From: Chloroflexota bacterium
Lineage (GTDB): Bacteria > Chloroflexota > Anaerolineae > Promineifilales > Promineifilaceae
Length of the DNA: 9,010 nucleotides
Direction of reading: 5' to 3'
NCBI GenBank assembly: GCA_963169155.1
Contig: CAUJGI010000057.1
Coordinates: 1 to 9,010, forward strand
Position numbers and translations under genes: made by a program. Below are positions 1 through 6,505 of the stretch, one piece after another. Each line of letters opens with the position of its first letter. The stretch's first letter is position 1. The notes under the pieces are model-generated. The model saw only the letters and a program-made list of their open reading frames with translations, ran no database searches and was not told the DNA's origin.

Positions 1-541
1 GCAGCTTACCGCTAGCATCCACATGGGTTACGGCAACAAACCCTTCCACAATCACATAAAAGCGGTCGGGCAGTTCACCCTGCCGGACGATGAGCGTGCC
101 CGCTTCATACTGCTCGGCCGATTCAACGGCCGTTTCTACCAGATCGTCGGGAATCCTGGCAGCATCAAAATAGCGAACGGGTTCAAGCGGACCGGTGTCG
201 CGGGTGCGCTCGGCGGCCAGGGCCTTGATTTCCTGGGCCACTAACGTCGACCCTTCGATCCAGCCGCGAAACGTCTGGTAATCCATGGCCATGACGTCAA
301 CGGCCGTTTCCGCCCGCACCGTGGCCATACGCCGACTCTGGTTGAGCAATCCTACCTCGCCAAAAAAGTCGCCAGGGCCTAAATGGTCAATCACCGCATC
401 CAGGCCGTCCGGCGGCTGCAAAACCACCTCCACCTGCCCACGCGTGATGATGTAAAACTTATCGGGCACATCACCCTGTCGGATGATGTCGGTGCCTGCG
501 GCAAAATGTTCTGGGCCAAATCGGGGTTTGTTTTCCAACAT
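1..541 (-). CDS. Tandem cyclic-nucleotide-binding-domain protein (partial, runs off left edge)
   Basis: Reading leftward from ATG at 541, 180 codons stay open to the window edge, so the C-terminus is missing. Residues about 12-95 form a CAP/CNB-type domain: the beta-strand 'RQGDVPDKFYIITRGQVEVV' (21-40) leads to a phosphate-binding cassette 'FGEVGLLNQSRRMATV' (60-75), with Glu62 and Arg71 where cNMP ligands normally sit. A second copy starts near residue 147 ('GTLIVRQGELPDRFYVIVEG') and is cut by the edge before its cassette. No DNA-binding domain is visible in the part present. The ATG lies 11 bp after the gnd stop, so co-transcription with gnd is likely. A GAGGA at the end of gnd is a plausible but rather distant ribosome-binding site, and a TTG at 556 overlapping the gnd stop is a weaker alternative start. 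It may be a regulator, or the sensory part of a larger protein. The domain call is firm; the ligand and output are unknown. Confidence 0.85.
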   Translation of the reverse strand, partial: MLENKPRFGPEHFAAGTDIIRQGDVPDKFYIITRGQVEVVLQPPDGLDAVIDHLGPGDFFGEVGLLNQSRRMATVRAETAVDVMAMDYQTFRGWIEGSTLVAQEIKALAAERTRDTGPLEPVRYFDAARIPDDLVETAVESAEQYEAGTLIVRQGELPDRFYVIVEGFVAVTHVDASGKL

Positions 542-552
542 AAACGCTTTAC

Positions 553-1467
553 TCAATCCTCAGTTTTAATGACCGCATGGCCGCCAAACTGGTGCCGCAT
601 GGCGGCCAGTAGTCGGGCCGCAAAACTGTCATCCTGGCGGCTCACAAAGCGGGCAAACAGGGAATGGGTAATGATGGGCGCAGGCACGTCCAGGTCAATC
701 GCCTCAAACACCGTCCAGCGCCCTTCGCCGCTGTCGGGCACAAAGCCCTTGATCCCGCTCAGATCGGCGTCTTCAGCCAGGGCATTGGCGGTTAAATCCA
801 GCAGCCAGGAGCGGACCACGCTGCCAAAGCGCCAGATTTCGGCCACCTGGTGTAAATCGAGGCCAAACTCTGCCTTGGCCTTCATTATTTCAAACCCTTC
901 GGCATACGCCTGCATCAGGCCATATTCGATGCCATTGTGTATCATCTTCACAAAGTGCCCGGCACCGCTGGGGCCCACATGCCCCCACCCTTTGTCGGCG
1001 GCCGGGGCCAGGGTTTGCAGGGCGGGCGTGAGCTGGGCAACGGCCGTATCCGCACCACCCACCATCATGCTGTACCCTTCCTTCAGCCCCCAAACGCCGC
1101 CGCTGGTACCCACATCAACGTAGCCAACACCCTTCGCGGTCAGCGTTTGGCCGCGCCGGATGGTGTCTTTGTAGTTGCTGTTGCCGCCGTCTACCACCAG
1201 GTCGCCCGCGCCAAACAGCTGCCCCAGCTCGGACACCACACTTTCGGTAGGACCACCAGCGGGTACCATCACCCAGGCCACCCGGGGTGGCGCCAGCTTC
1301 TCTACCACTTCAGCCAGAGAATAGGCGGGAATGAGGCCTACGTCGGCGGCAAGCTGGTTGGTAACGGCCGTATCCAGATTATGCCCCACGACCTCATGAC
1401 CACCCTGAATTAACCGCGTGGCCATGTTAGCGCCCATCTTGCCCAAGCCAATCATTGCTAACTTCAT
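553..1467 (-). CDS. gnd: 6-phosphogluconate dehydrogenase, decarboxylating (short NAD-type form)
   Basis: 304 residues. The enzyme converts 6-phosphogluconate to ribulose 5-phosphate and CO2 in the cytosolic pentose phosphate pathway. Visible motifs are a Rossmann dinucleotide loop GLGKMG (7-12), VDGGNSN (92-98), the substrate loop GTSGGVWG (120-127), the catalytic helix GAGHFVKMIHNGIEYG (168-183) with Lys174, Asn178 and Glu181, and DSGEGRWT (245-252). The length matches the ~300-residue bacterial NAD-preferring branch (GntZ/YqeC-like) rather than the ~470-residue classical enzyme; cofactor preference is inferred from that. The start at 1467 is chosen because AAGGAAAG precedes it at good spacing and the protein then begins directly at the Rossmann strand (MKLAMIGLG). 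A longer frame open to 1533 only translates a palindromic repeat. It lies 111 bp downstream of the debranching enzyme on the same strand and 11 bp upstream of the cNMP-binding gene. Confidence 0.93.
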   Translation of the reverse strand: MKLAMIGLGKMGANMATRLIQGGHEVVGHNLDTAVTNQLAADVGLIPAYSLAEVVEKLAPPRVAWVMVPAGGPTESVVSELGQLFGAGDLVVDGGNSNYKDTIRRGQTLTAKGVGYVDVGTSGGVWGLKEGYSMMVGGADTAVAQLTPALQTLAPAADKGWGHVGPSGAGHFVKMIHNGIEYGLMQAYAEGFEIMKAKAEFGLDLHQVAEIWRFGSVVRSWLLDLTANALAEDADLSGIKGFVPDSGEGRWTVFEAIDLDVPAPIITHSLFARFVSRQDDSFAARLLAAMRHQFGGHAVIKTED

Positions 1468-1491
1468 CTTACTTTCCTTCACCCCAGCCAA

Positions 1492-1529
1492 CCTGGGGAT
1501 AAATCCCCAGGCTATGATTGGGGATTTAT
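1492..1529. repeat. Overlapping palindromes in the gnd leader
   Basis: CCTGGGGAT and ATCCCCAGG (1492-1500 and 1503-1511) form a near-perfect 20-bp palindrome with a 2-nt centre. ATAAATCCCC (1499-1508) also pairs perfectly with GGGGATTTAT (1520-1529) across an 11-nt loop. The two foldings share bases, so only one can form at a time. The element lies between the debranching enzyme and gnd, about 25 nt upstream of the gnd start on the minus strand. It may be a dispersed palindromic repeat, a processing site or a weak attenuator. Confidence 0.6.
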
Positions 1530-1545
1530 TCACAGGCTAATCAAC

Positions 1546-1574
1546 TTTCGCGCAAATTCGCGAAATTCGTGGCC
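1546..1574. repeat. 10-bp-phased TTCGCG repeat abutting the debranching enzyme stop
   Basis: TTCGCG at 1547 and 1557 and the variant TTCGTG at 1566 occur at 10- and 9-bp spacing, separated by A-rich triplets, and end 4 bp from the stop codon at 1579. It looks like half of a dispersed intergenic repeat, similar in style to the CGCAGAT element at 6493-6647. No matching inverted half is visible here. Confidence 0.5.
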
Positions 1575-1578
1575 AAAA

Positions 1579-3579
1579 TCAACTCGTCTCCTGCCAGGCG
1601 CGCAGCACTTCGGCCACGCTCCACGCCTGGGCCACGCAGCCACGCGGCGTAAACGGCGCATCGCCATCAAAAATTTCGCTGAGGCTGCCCATGCCGTGCG
1701 ACCGAATCTGGTGATGCATCAGCGAATCCAGGTACGATTGGGCCGCCGCTTTATCGCCATACACGCGCAAATGGGCGCTGACAAAGGGGCCAATCAGCCA
1801 GCCCCAGACGGTGCCCTGGTGGTACGCGCCGTCTCGCTTCTGGCGATCGCCGCCGTAGTGGCCAATATACGCCTTGTCATCCGCCGACAGGCTGCGCAGC
1901 CCGTGGGCGGTCACCAGGTGACGGCTGCAGGCATCCACGGCCGAGCGCTGCTGCTCGGGCGTCAGTGGGCTGTGCGGCAGGGAGATGGCCAGGAGTTGAT
2001 TCGGCCGTAAACTGCCATCCAGGCCATCGGCATCGGGGCCATCAATCACGTCGTAGCAGTAGCCCATTTCCTTGTTCCAAAAACGGCCGAATCCCTTTTT
2101 CACCTTCTTGATCACCGCCTCGTACTCAGCGGGATCTTCCCCCAGCAGCCGGGCCAGATCGGCCATGATGCACAGGGCGTTGTACCACAGCGCGTTAATT
2201 TCCACCGGCTTGCCAATGCGCGACGTGACTACCCAGCTGTCTACCTTGGCGTCCATCCAGGTGAGCTGCACGCCTTCCTCCCCGGCAAACAGCAGGCCGT
2301 CTTTGGCATCCATTTGAATGTTGTAGCGGGTGCCGCGCTTGTGCCACAGGATAATCTCTTGCAGCACCGGGAACAGCTCGCGCACCAGCGCTTCATCGCT
2401 GGTGGCGGTGTGGTAGGCGCGCAGCGCTTCAAAATACCACAGGGTGGCGTCCACGGTGTTGTATTCGGGATGTTCCCCGGCATCGGGGAAGCGGTTGGGC
2501 AGCATGCCCTGGTCCACAAATTGGGCATAGGTGCGCAAAATGGAGGCGGCCACTTCGGCCCGTCCGGTGACCAGCGTCAGCCCCGGCAGGGCAATCATTG
2601 TGTCGCGGCCCCAGTCGCTAAACCAGGGATACCCGGCAATGACGGAACGGCCGTCCTTATCACGCGCCGTCGGTCTTTTCACCACAAACTGATCAGCGGC
2701 CAGCACCAGCTGCTCGATGGCTGGCGGCAGCGCCACTGCATGCACCTTACGCGCCCGCTCCAGCAGCGACGCTTCATACGCCTGCCGCTCGGCATAAGCC
2801 GCCGCACCGTCCAGATTGGGGTCTGGTTCCGTGCTGGCCACCAGCGTCAGCGACTCGCCCGGACGCAAAACGGTGCGCAGCAGTGCGGCATAGATGTGGT
2901 CTTCCTGCACATCGTTTTGGCCGCGATACTCCTCGACGCTCAGGTAAAAATCTTCATACCAGTCAAACTGGGGAATCATCTCCATCTTGTCGCTGAGCAG
3001 GTAGAGCGGTGCTGCCTTTTCATGCACCTGTACACGCAGGCCGTTGGCCACATCGGCCACCTCCAGCTCCCAGTCGTTCATGATGGTGGTCTGGTGGTAG
3101 TCGCGGTAATTGACAAAGGACTTGGCTTCCAGCGTCAGCGGCCCGGTGGCGCGGACCAGTTTGTAGTGCAGGTAGGTGGTGTTGGCTCCAGGCTGCATCC
3201 AGATGCGCTTTTCCAGCAGGGCATTGCCAAACGCAAAGGTCCAAACGGGGGTAGTGCCTTCCAGATGAAAGCGGTTGATGGTGTGGTGGCCATTGCCTTC
3301 CACCTTGCTGTTGGCCCAGCGATTGACATAAAGTGGGTAGAAACGGCCGCTTTGCGGATAAATCCCTTCATACTCTACCGTCTCATCTACCTTGGCCAGC
3401 ATCAGGGTGCGTCCCAATGGCGGCTGCAGCGCGGCCAACAGCAGCCCGTGGTAACGGCGCGTCAGCATTCCGGCCACCGTCCCCGAGGCAAATCCCCCAA
3501 TTCCATTGGTGACCAGCCATTCTCGTGATTCAGCAATGGCCAGATAACCACTAATTTCGCGTCCAAAATCGATTAGCAC
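1579..3579 (-). CDS. Glycogen debranching enzyme, archaeal/bacterial GDE type (amylo-alpha-1,6-glucosidase)
   Basis: 666 residues from a GTG start. The family hydrolyses alpha-1,6 branch points in glycogen. The N-terminal GDE_N-like domain (about 1-240) opens with IDFGREISGYLAIAESREW and WLVTNGIGGFASGTVAG (21-37), followed by RRYHGLLLAAL. The C-terminal (alpha/alpha)6 GDE_C domain (about 280-660) carries GYPWFSDWGRDTMIALPGL (316-334), NTVDATLWYFEAL (374-386), LTWMDA (439-444), GKPVEINALWYNAL (456-469), SLRPNQLLAIS (523-533) and YHQGTVWGWLIGPF (586-599). The GTG start is preferred over ATG 3636 because AAGGAGT (3592-3586) sits 6 nt before it, the protein then starts where family members start (M/V-LIDFGRE), and a good promoter lies at 3607-3636. 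The extra 19 residues of the longer frame (PMVNNLLDNDST and onward) do not look like the family. It is probably the first gene of a leftward operon with gnd. Full length with no defects seen. Confidence 0.93.
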   Translation of the reverse strand: MLIDFGREISGYLAIAESREWLVTNGIGGFASGTVAGMLTRRYHGLLLAALQPPLGRTLMLAKVDETVEYEGIYPQSGRFYPLYVNRWANSKVEGNGHHTINRFHLEGTTPVWTFAFGNALLEKRIWMQPGANTTYLHYKLVRATGPLTLEAKSFVNYRDYHQTTIMNDWELEVADVANGLRVQVHEKAAPLYLLSDKMEMIPQFDWYEDFYLSVEEYRGQNDVQEDHIYAALLRTVLRPGESLTLVASTEPDPNLDGAAAYAERQAYEASLLERARKVHAVALPPAIEQLVLAADQFVVKRPTARDKDGRSVIAGYPWFSDWGRDTMIALPGLTLVTGRAEVAASILRTYAQFVDQGMLPNRFPDAGEHPEYNTVDATLWYFEALRAYHTATSDEALVRELFPVLQEIILWHKRGTRYNIQMDAKDGLLFAGEEGVQLTWMDAKVDSWVVTSRIGKPVEINALWYNALCIMADLARLLGEDPAEYEAVIKKVKKGFGRFWNKEMGYCYDVIDGPDADGLDGSLRPNQLLAISLPHSPLTPEQQRSAVDACSRHLVTAHGLRSLSADDKAYIGHYGGDRQKRDGAYHQGTVWGWLIGPFVSAHLRVYGDKAAAQSYLDSLMHHQIRSHGMGSLSEIFDGDAPFTPRGCVAQAWSVAEVLRAWQETS

Positions 3580-3585
3580 GCAGTT

Positions 3586-3592
3586 ACTCCTT
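3586..3592 (-). promoter_or_regulatory. Strong ribosome-binding site deciding the GTG start of the debranching enzyme
   Basis: On the minus strand AAGGAGT is followed by AACTGC and then GTG at 3579. This is near-ideal complementarity and spacing, and it argues against the upstream ATG codons at 3636 and 3630. Confidence 0.75.
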
Positions 3593-3606
3593 GAAGCAGT
3601 TGAATC

Positions 3607-3636
3607 ATTATCCAATAAATTATTTACCATTGGCAA
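3607..3636 (-). promoter_or_regulatory. Candidate sigma-70-type promoter for the debranching enzyme operon
   Basis: On the minus strand TTGCCA (3636-3631) and GATAAT (3612-3607) are separated by 18 bp; each differs from consensus at one position. Transcription would begin near 3600 and give a short leader with the AAGGAGT site. A second candidate further upstream reads TTATCA (3752-3747), 17 bp, TATAAT (3729-3724), which would give a leader of about 140 nt. Both are by-eye matches. Confidence 0.45.
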
Positions 3637-3723
3637 ATTGGCGAGTGTTCAGGAAACCAGGTACCCAAGCGTCCACTTCTCACTTTAGCTGCTCACACGC
3701 ACGGACCCGGCAACTTCCGCACC

Positions 3724-3752
3724 ATTATACACTTGCACGGCGAATCTGATAA
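3724..3752 (-). promoter_or_regulatory. Second candidate upstream promoter (minus strand)
   Basis: TTATCA (3752-3747) and a perfect TATAAT (3729-3724) with 17-bp spacing face the debranching enzyme from the divergent region shared with nth. On the plus strand, TTGCAC (3733-3738) and TAGAGT (3756-3761), also 17 bp apart, are a weaker candidate for nth. The rest of 3637-3840 holds a short stretch (3675-3686) matching the repeat at 5067-5078, and nothing else recognised. Confidence 0.35.
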
Positions 3753-3840
3753 CGCTAGAGTTACACAGTGGAAATAACCCTGGCTACGGCAAAATGACCA
3801 GAAAACAACCCAAAACGGCCGATTCTGCCGCAAGACACAC

Positions 3841-4488
3841 ATGGCAAAAAGTAAACCCTCACCCGACTACGTTCAAACCGTTTTGCAGCGGCTCCAGGCG
3901 GCACATCCCGATGCCCACTGCGAGCTGAATTACAAAACGCCGCTCCAGCTGCTGGTGGCCACCATCCTTTCCGCGCAGTGTACCGACGTGCGTGTGAACC
4001 AGGTGACGCCGCAGCTCTTTGCCACCTACCCGGACGTCACGGCCCTGGCCGCTGCCGACCGCGCCGCGCTGGAGGAAATTATCCGCTCCACTGGCTTTTT
4101 TCGCCAAAAAGCGGCGTTTATCCAGGAAACGGCCGTTGCCCTGCTGCAAAACCACGGCGGCGAACTCCCTAACGAGATGGCCAAGCTGATCCAGCTCAAA
4201 GGGGTGGCCCGCAAAACGGCCAACGTGGTGCTGGGCGAAATTTACGGCAAAGCTGAAGGCATCACCGTCGATACCCACGTCAAGCGCATTGCTCACAAGC
4301 TGGGCCTCACCAGCACCAACCAGGACCCGGTGAAAGTGGAGCGTGAACTGATGGAAATGATTCCCCCTGAACATTGGATCAACATCTCGCACCTGCTTAT
4401 TTTCCACGGCCGTCGCATCTGCAACGCCCGCCGCCCCGACTGCCCCAACTGCCCCCTCAACGACATCTGCCCCTCCGCCGAGCTGTAA
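3841..4488 (+). CDS. nth: Endonuclease III (DNA glycosylase/AP lyase)
   Basis: 215 residues, normal for the family. It removes oxidised pyrimidines and cleaves abasic sites in base excision repair. The helix-hairpin-helix LIQLKGVARKTANVVLG (116-132) contains the catalytic Lys125. The downstream ITVDTHVKRIAHKLGL contains the catalytic Asp144. The C-terminal 4Fe-4S loop has the classic Cys194-x6-Cys201-x2-Cys204-x5-Cys210 spacing. TILSAQCTDVRVN (41-53) is the usual N-terminal helix signature. No clear Shine-Dalgarno sequence precedes the ATG, but no alternative start fits better. Two ACGGCCGT octamers fall inside (ETAV at 97-100 and HGR at 189-191). The permease-like gene follows by 40 bp on the same strand. 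Confidence 0.96.
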   Translation: MAKSKPSPDYVQTVLQRLQAAHPDAHCELNYKTPLQLLVATILSAQCTDVRVNQVTPQLFATYPDVTALAAADRAALEEIIRSTGFFRQKAAFIQETAVALLQNHGGELPNEMAKLIQLKGVARKTANVVLGEIYGKAEGITVDTHVKRIAHKLGLTSTNQDPVKVERELMEMIPPEHWINISHLLIFHGRRICNARRPDCPNCPLNDICPSAEL

Positions 4489-4528
4489 CATGACCCCCAC
4501 CAACCAACCGCCCAAGAAAAGAGGAACT

Positions 4529-5017
4529 ATGGACTTCACAACCGTGCTGCTGCTCATCGTTGCCGTGCTGTTTATGATCATTGCCTACTTGCGCCACGAT
4601 GGCAGCCTGGTCACCGGCCTCAAATCTGGCGGGCAAACCTTCATCAAGCTCATTCCCATTTTTGTGGCCGTCTTTATTATTGTGGGGCTGTCTGAAGTGC
4701 TGGTGCCGCAAGAGCTAATCAGCCGCTGGATGGGCGAACAGTCAGGCTGGCGTGGCATTGTCCTGGCTTCGGCACTGGGGGCCGTGATGCCGCCCAGCAT
4801 TTTTGTCAGCTTCCCGCTGGCGGCCACGCTGTACAAAGCCGGCGCCGGCATTGGCGCGGGCGTGGCCTTCGTTACCTCCTGGTCGCTGCTAACAGTGTTC
4901 CGCATGCCGCTGGAGGTGAGCATCGTTGGCCTGCGCCCCACGCTCATTCGCATGGGCGTCGGGCTGGTTTTCCCCATCATCGCGGGCTTTGTGGCTGATT
5001 TTCTGTTTGGTTCATGA
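4529..5017 (+). CDS. Small permease-like membrane protein (ArsP/DUF318-type half permease)
   Basis: 162 residues. Five hydrophobic segments are visible at about 4-20, 42-60, 76-99, 105-125 and 143-160. The loop GAVMPPSIFVSFPLAATLYKAG (84-105, with conserved-looking Pro88, Pro89 and Pro96) resembles the re-entrant 'GAxxPxCSCxxxPL' region of the predicted-permease family PF03773, but all cysteines are absent. At about half the size of full ArsP-like permeases, it would probably need to dimerise. The start at 4529 is preferred over ATG 4490 because AAGAGGA sits just upstream and the protein then begins directly at the first membrane helix; the longer form adds a charged 13-residue leader (MTPTNQPPKKRGT). 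It lies 40 bp after nth, so co-transcription is possible without a functional link. Substrate unknown; family assignment moderate. Confidence 0.7.
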   Translation: MDFTTVLLLIVAVLFMIIAYLRHDGSLVTGLKSGGQTFIKLIPIFVAVFIIVGLSEVLVPQELISRWMGEQSGWRGIVLASALGAVMPPSIFVSFPLAATLYKAGAGIGAGVAFVTSWSLLTVFRMPLEVSIVGLRPTLIRMGVGLVFPIIAGFVADFLFGS

Positions 5018-5026
5018 ACATGTTGT

Positions 5027-5077
5027 AAGTGGCGAGTTGCAAGCAACCTGCTACCTGCCACTTGCAACTTCTCACTT
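5027..5077. repeat. Imperfect inverted repeat after the permease gene (AAGTTGCAAG family)
   Basis: AAGTGGCGAGTTGCAAG (5027-5043) pairs with CTTGCAACTTCTCACTT (5061-5077) at 14 of 17 positions around a 17-nt loop, beginning 9 bp after the permease stop. No T-run follows (a CCTCCTCCCCCC tract comes next), so it is not a textbook terminator, though it could end or protect the transcript. Related sequence occurs at 8650-8720, and a 12-bp fragment at 3675-3686. Confidence 0.6.
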
Positions 5078-5117
5078 TCCTCCTCCCCCCAATCGATCCA
5101 ATCCCGCCAGAGTTGCG

Positions 5118-5123
5118 TATAAT
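5118..5123 (+). promoter_or_regulatory. Candidate -10 box for the RibA-RibD fusion operon
   Basis: A perfect TATAAT sits 71 bp before the start codon at 5195, in the only gap of the right-hand cluster without same-strand coding. No good -35 box is seen at 16-18 bp. The leader of about 65 nt shows no recognisable FMN-riboswitch core. Confidence 0.35.
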
Positions 5124-5194
5124 CGTAACAAAGCATCGATAACCCTCACCGATTCACAACAAGCGAGCTTAAGCTGTGTTGGAGTGTAAAAAGC

Positions 5195-6505
5195 ATGAAC
5201 AATCTTCTCGTGGAGCGCAAAACGTGCGCCCGTATTCCCACCGAAGTGGGCGAATTTCAGCTCTGCTACTATCAAAACAATCTCGATCAGAAAGAACACC
5301 TGGCCCTGGTCTTTGGCAAATTAGATCTGCAAAAAGCCGTCCTGGTACGCATCCACTCTGAATGTTTTACCGGAGATGTGCTTGGCTCGCTGCGCTGCGA
5401 CTGTGGGCCGCAGCTGAACCAGGCGATGCAGCAAGTTGCCCAGGCGGGCGCGGGCGTCATCATTTATCTGCGGCAGGAGGGGCGCGGCATTGGCCTGCTA
5501 GACAAGCTGCGCGCCTACAATTTGCAGGACGAAGGGTACGACACCGTCGATGCCAACCTGATGCTGGGGCACCAGGCCGACGCCCGTGACTACACGGTTG
5601 CCGCCCACATGTTGCAGGATTTGGGCGTGACGGCGGTAAGGCTGCTGACCAACAATCCCGGCAAGATTGAAGGCCTGGAACGGTTAGGCATTTCCGTGGT
5701 GGAGCGGGTCCCTATGCCCCCCGCCGTCACCGTGGAAAATGCCGCCTACCTGGCGACCAAGGTGGAACGGATGCGCCACCTGATGAACCTGAACGGCCGT
5801 TCCCCCGCCCCTATTCCTAAACCCAAACCAGCGCCAAACGGCCGTCCCTTCGTCACCCTCAGCTACGCCCAAAGCGTTGATGGCTCGATTACCCGGCGGC
5901 GTGGCGAACCGCTGGCCCTCAGTGGGCAGGAGTCGATGACGCTCACCCACCAGCTGCGCACCGGGCATGACGCCATCCTGGTGGGCATCGGCACCGTGCT
6001 GGCCGACGACCCGCGCCTGACGGTGCGCCTGGTGGCTGGTCCCGACCCGCAGCCGGTCATCGTGGACAGCCAGCTGCGGCTGCCGCTGACGGCCAAACTG
6101 CTCACGGAACATCCGCACAAACCCATCGTGGCCACCACGACCGCAGCTGATCCGCGCCAGGAAGCGGCCCTGCAAGACATGGGGGCCACTGTGGTAAGGC
6201 TGCCGCTGACGGAAAACGGCCGTGTCAGCCTGCCTGCCCTGCTGGCGTGGCTGCACCACGCTGGCACCCGCCGCCTGATGGTGGAAGGTGGGGCCAGCAT
6301 CATCACCAGCTTTTTAACGGAACAGCTGGTCGATCGCCTGGTGATCACCGTCGCCCCGCTGCTGGTGGGCGGCCTCAACGCCGTGGGCAACCTGAATGGC
6401 CACGGCCTGCCCCAGCTCAAAAATCCGCACACGCAGTGGCTGGGCAAAGATATGATTCTCTCCGGCGACGTGCGCTGGCCAGAGGAAAAACAATCCGCAG
6501 ATTAA
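5195..6505 (+). CDS. GTP cyclohydrolase II fused to a RibD-type reductase domain
   Basis: 436 residues in two domains. Residues 1-198 are RibA: zinc ligands Cys57, Cys68 and Cys70 in HSECFTGDVLGSLRCDCG, the GTP/catalytic stretch RQEGRGIGLLDKLRAYNLQD (93-112) with Tyr108 retained, and LLTNNPGKI (150-158). RibA opens GTP to a diaminopyrimidinone ribosyl phosphate. A proline-rich linker (202-217) follows. Residues 218-430 are a RibD_C reductase: VTLSYAQSVDGSIT (220-233), LVGIGTVLADDPRLTVR (262-278), VIVDSQLRLPL (288-298), LMVEGGASIITSFL (361-374) and DRLVITVAPLLVGG (380-393). The RibD deaminase domain with its zinc motif is absent, as is the RibB domain. The start at 5195 has GGAG 12 nt upstream. 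The last codons (Gln-Ser-Ala-Asp-stop) lie within a dispersed repeat that starts at 6493. Both domain calls are firm; whether the product goes to riboflavin or to another compound is open. Confidence 0.92.
   Translation: MNNLLVERKTCARIPTEVGEFQLCYYQNNLDQKEHLALVFGKLDLQKAVLVRIHSECFTGDVLGSLRCDCGPQLNQAMQQVAQAGAGVIIYLRQEGRGIGLLDKLRAYNLQDEGYDTVDANLMLGHQADARDYTVAAHMLQDLGVTAVRLLTNNPGKIEGLERLGISVVERVPMPPAVTVENAAYLATKVERMRHLMNLNGRSPAPIPKPKPAPNGRPFVTLSYAQSVDGSITRRRGEPLALSGQESMTLTHQLRTGHDAILVGIGTVLADDPRLTVRLVAGPDPQPVIVDSQLRLPLTAKLLTEHPHKPIVATTTAADPRQEAALQDMGATVVRLPLTENGRVSLPALLAWLHHAGTRRLMVEGGASIITSFLTEQLVDRLVITVAPLLVGGLNAVGNLNGHGLPQLKNPHTQWLGKDMILSGDVRWPEEKQSAD

Noticed and set aside
1468..1533. Upstream extension of gnd by 22 residues
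   Set aside because: It translates a palindromic repeat; a good ribosome-binding site and the family N-terminus support 1467.
2314..3528. Long open frame on the plus strand opposite the debranching enzyme
   Set aside because: No recognisable domain, low-complexity His/Gln/Gly composition, and it fully overlaps a strongly conserved gene on the other strand.
4490..4528. Upstream ATG of the permease gene right after the nth stop
   Set aside because: It adds a charged, non-membrane leader; AAGAGGA lies before the later ATG. Kept as a less likely alternative.
3859..4581. 240-codon open frame opposite nth
   Set aside because: It is the mirror of nth codon structure, with no recognisable motif and no ribosome-binding site.
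5027..5077. Classical rho-independent terminator
   Set aside because: The stem is interrupted and no T-run follows.
5018..5194. FMN riboswitch before the RibA fusion
   Set aside because: The conserved core sequences of the RFN element are not visible; the gap holds an imperfect repeat and a possible -10 box.
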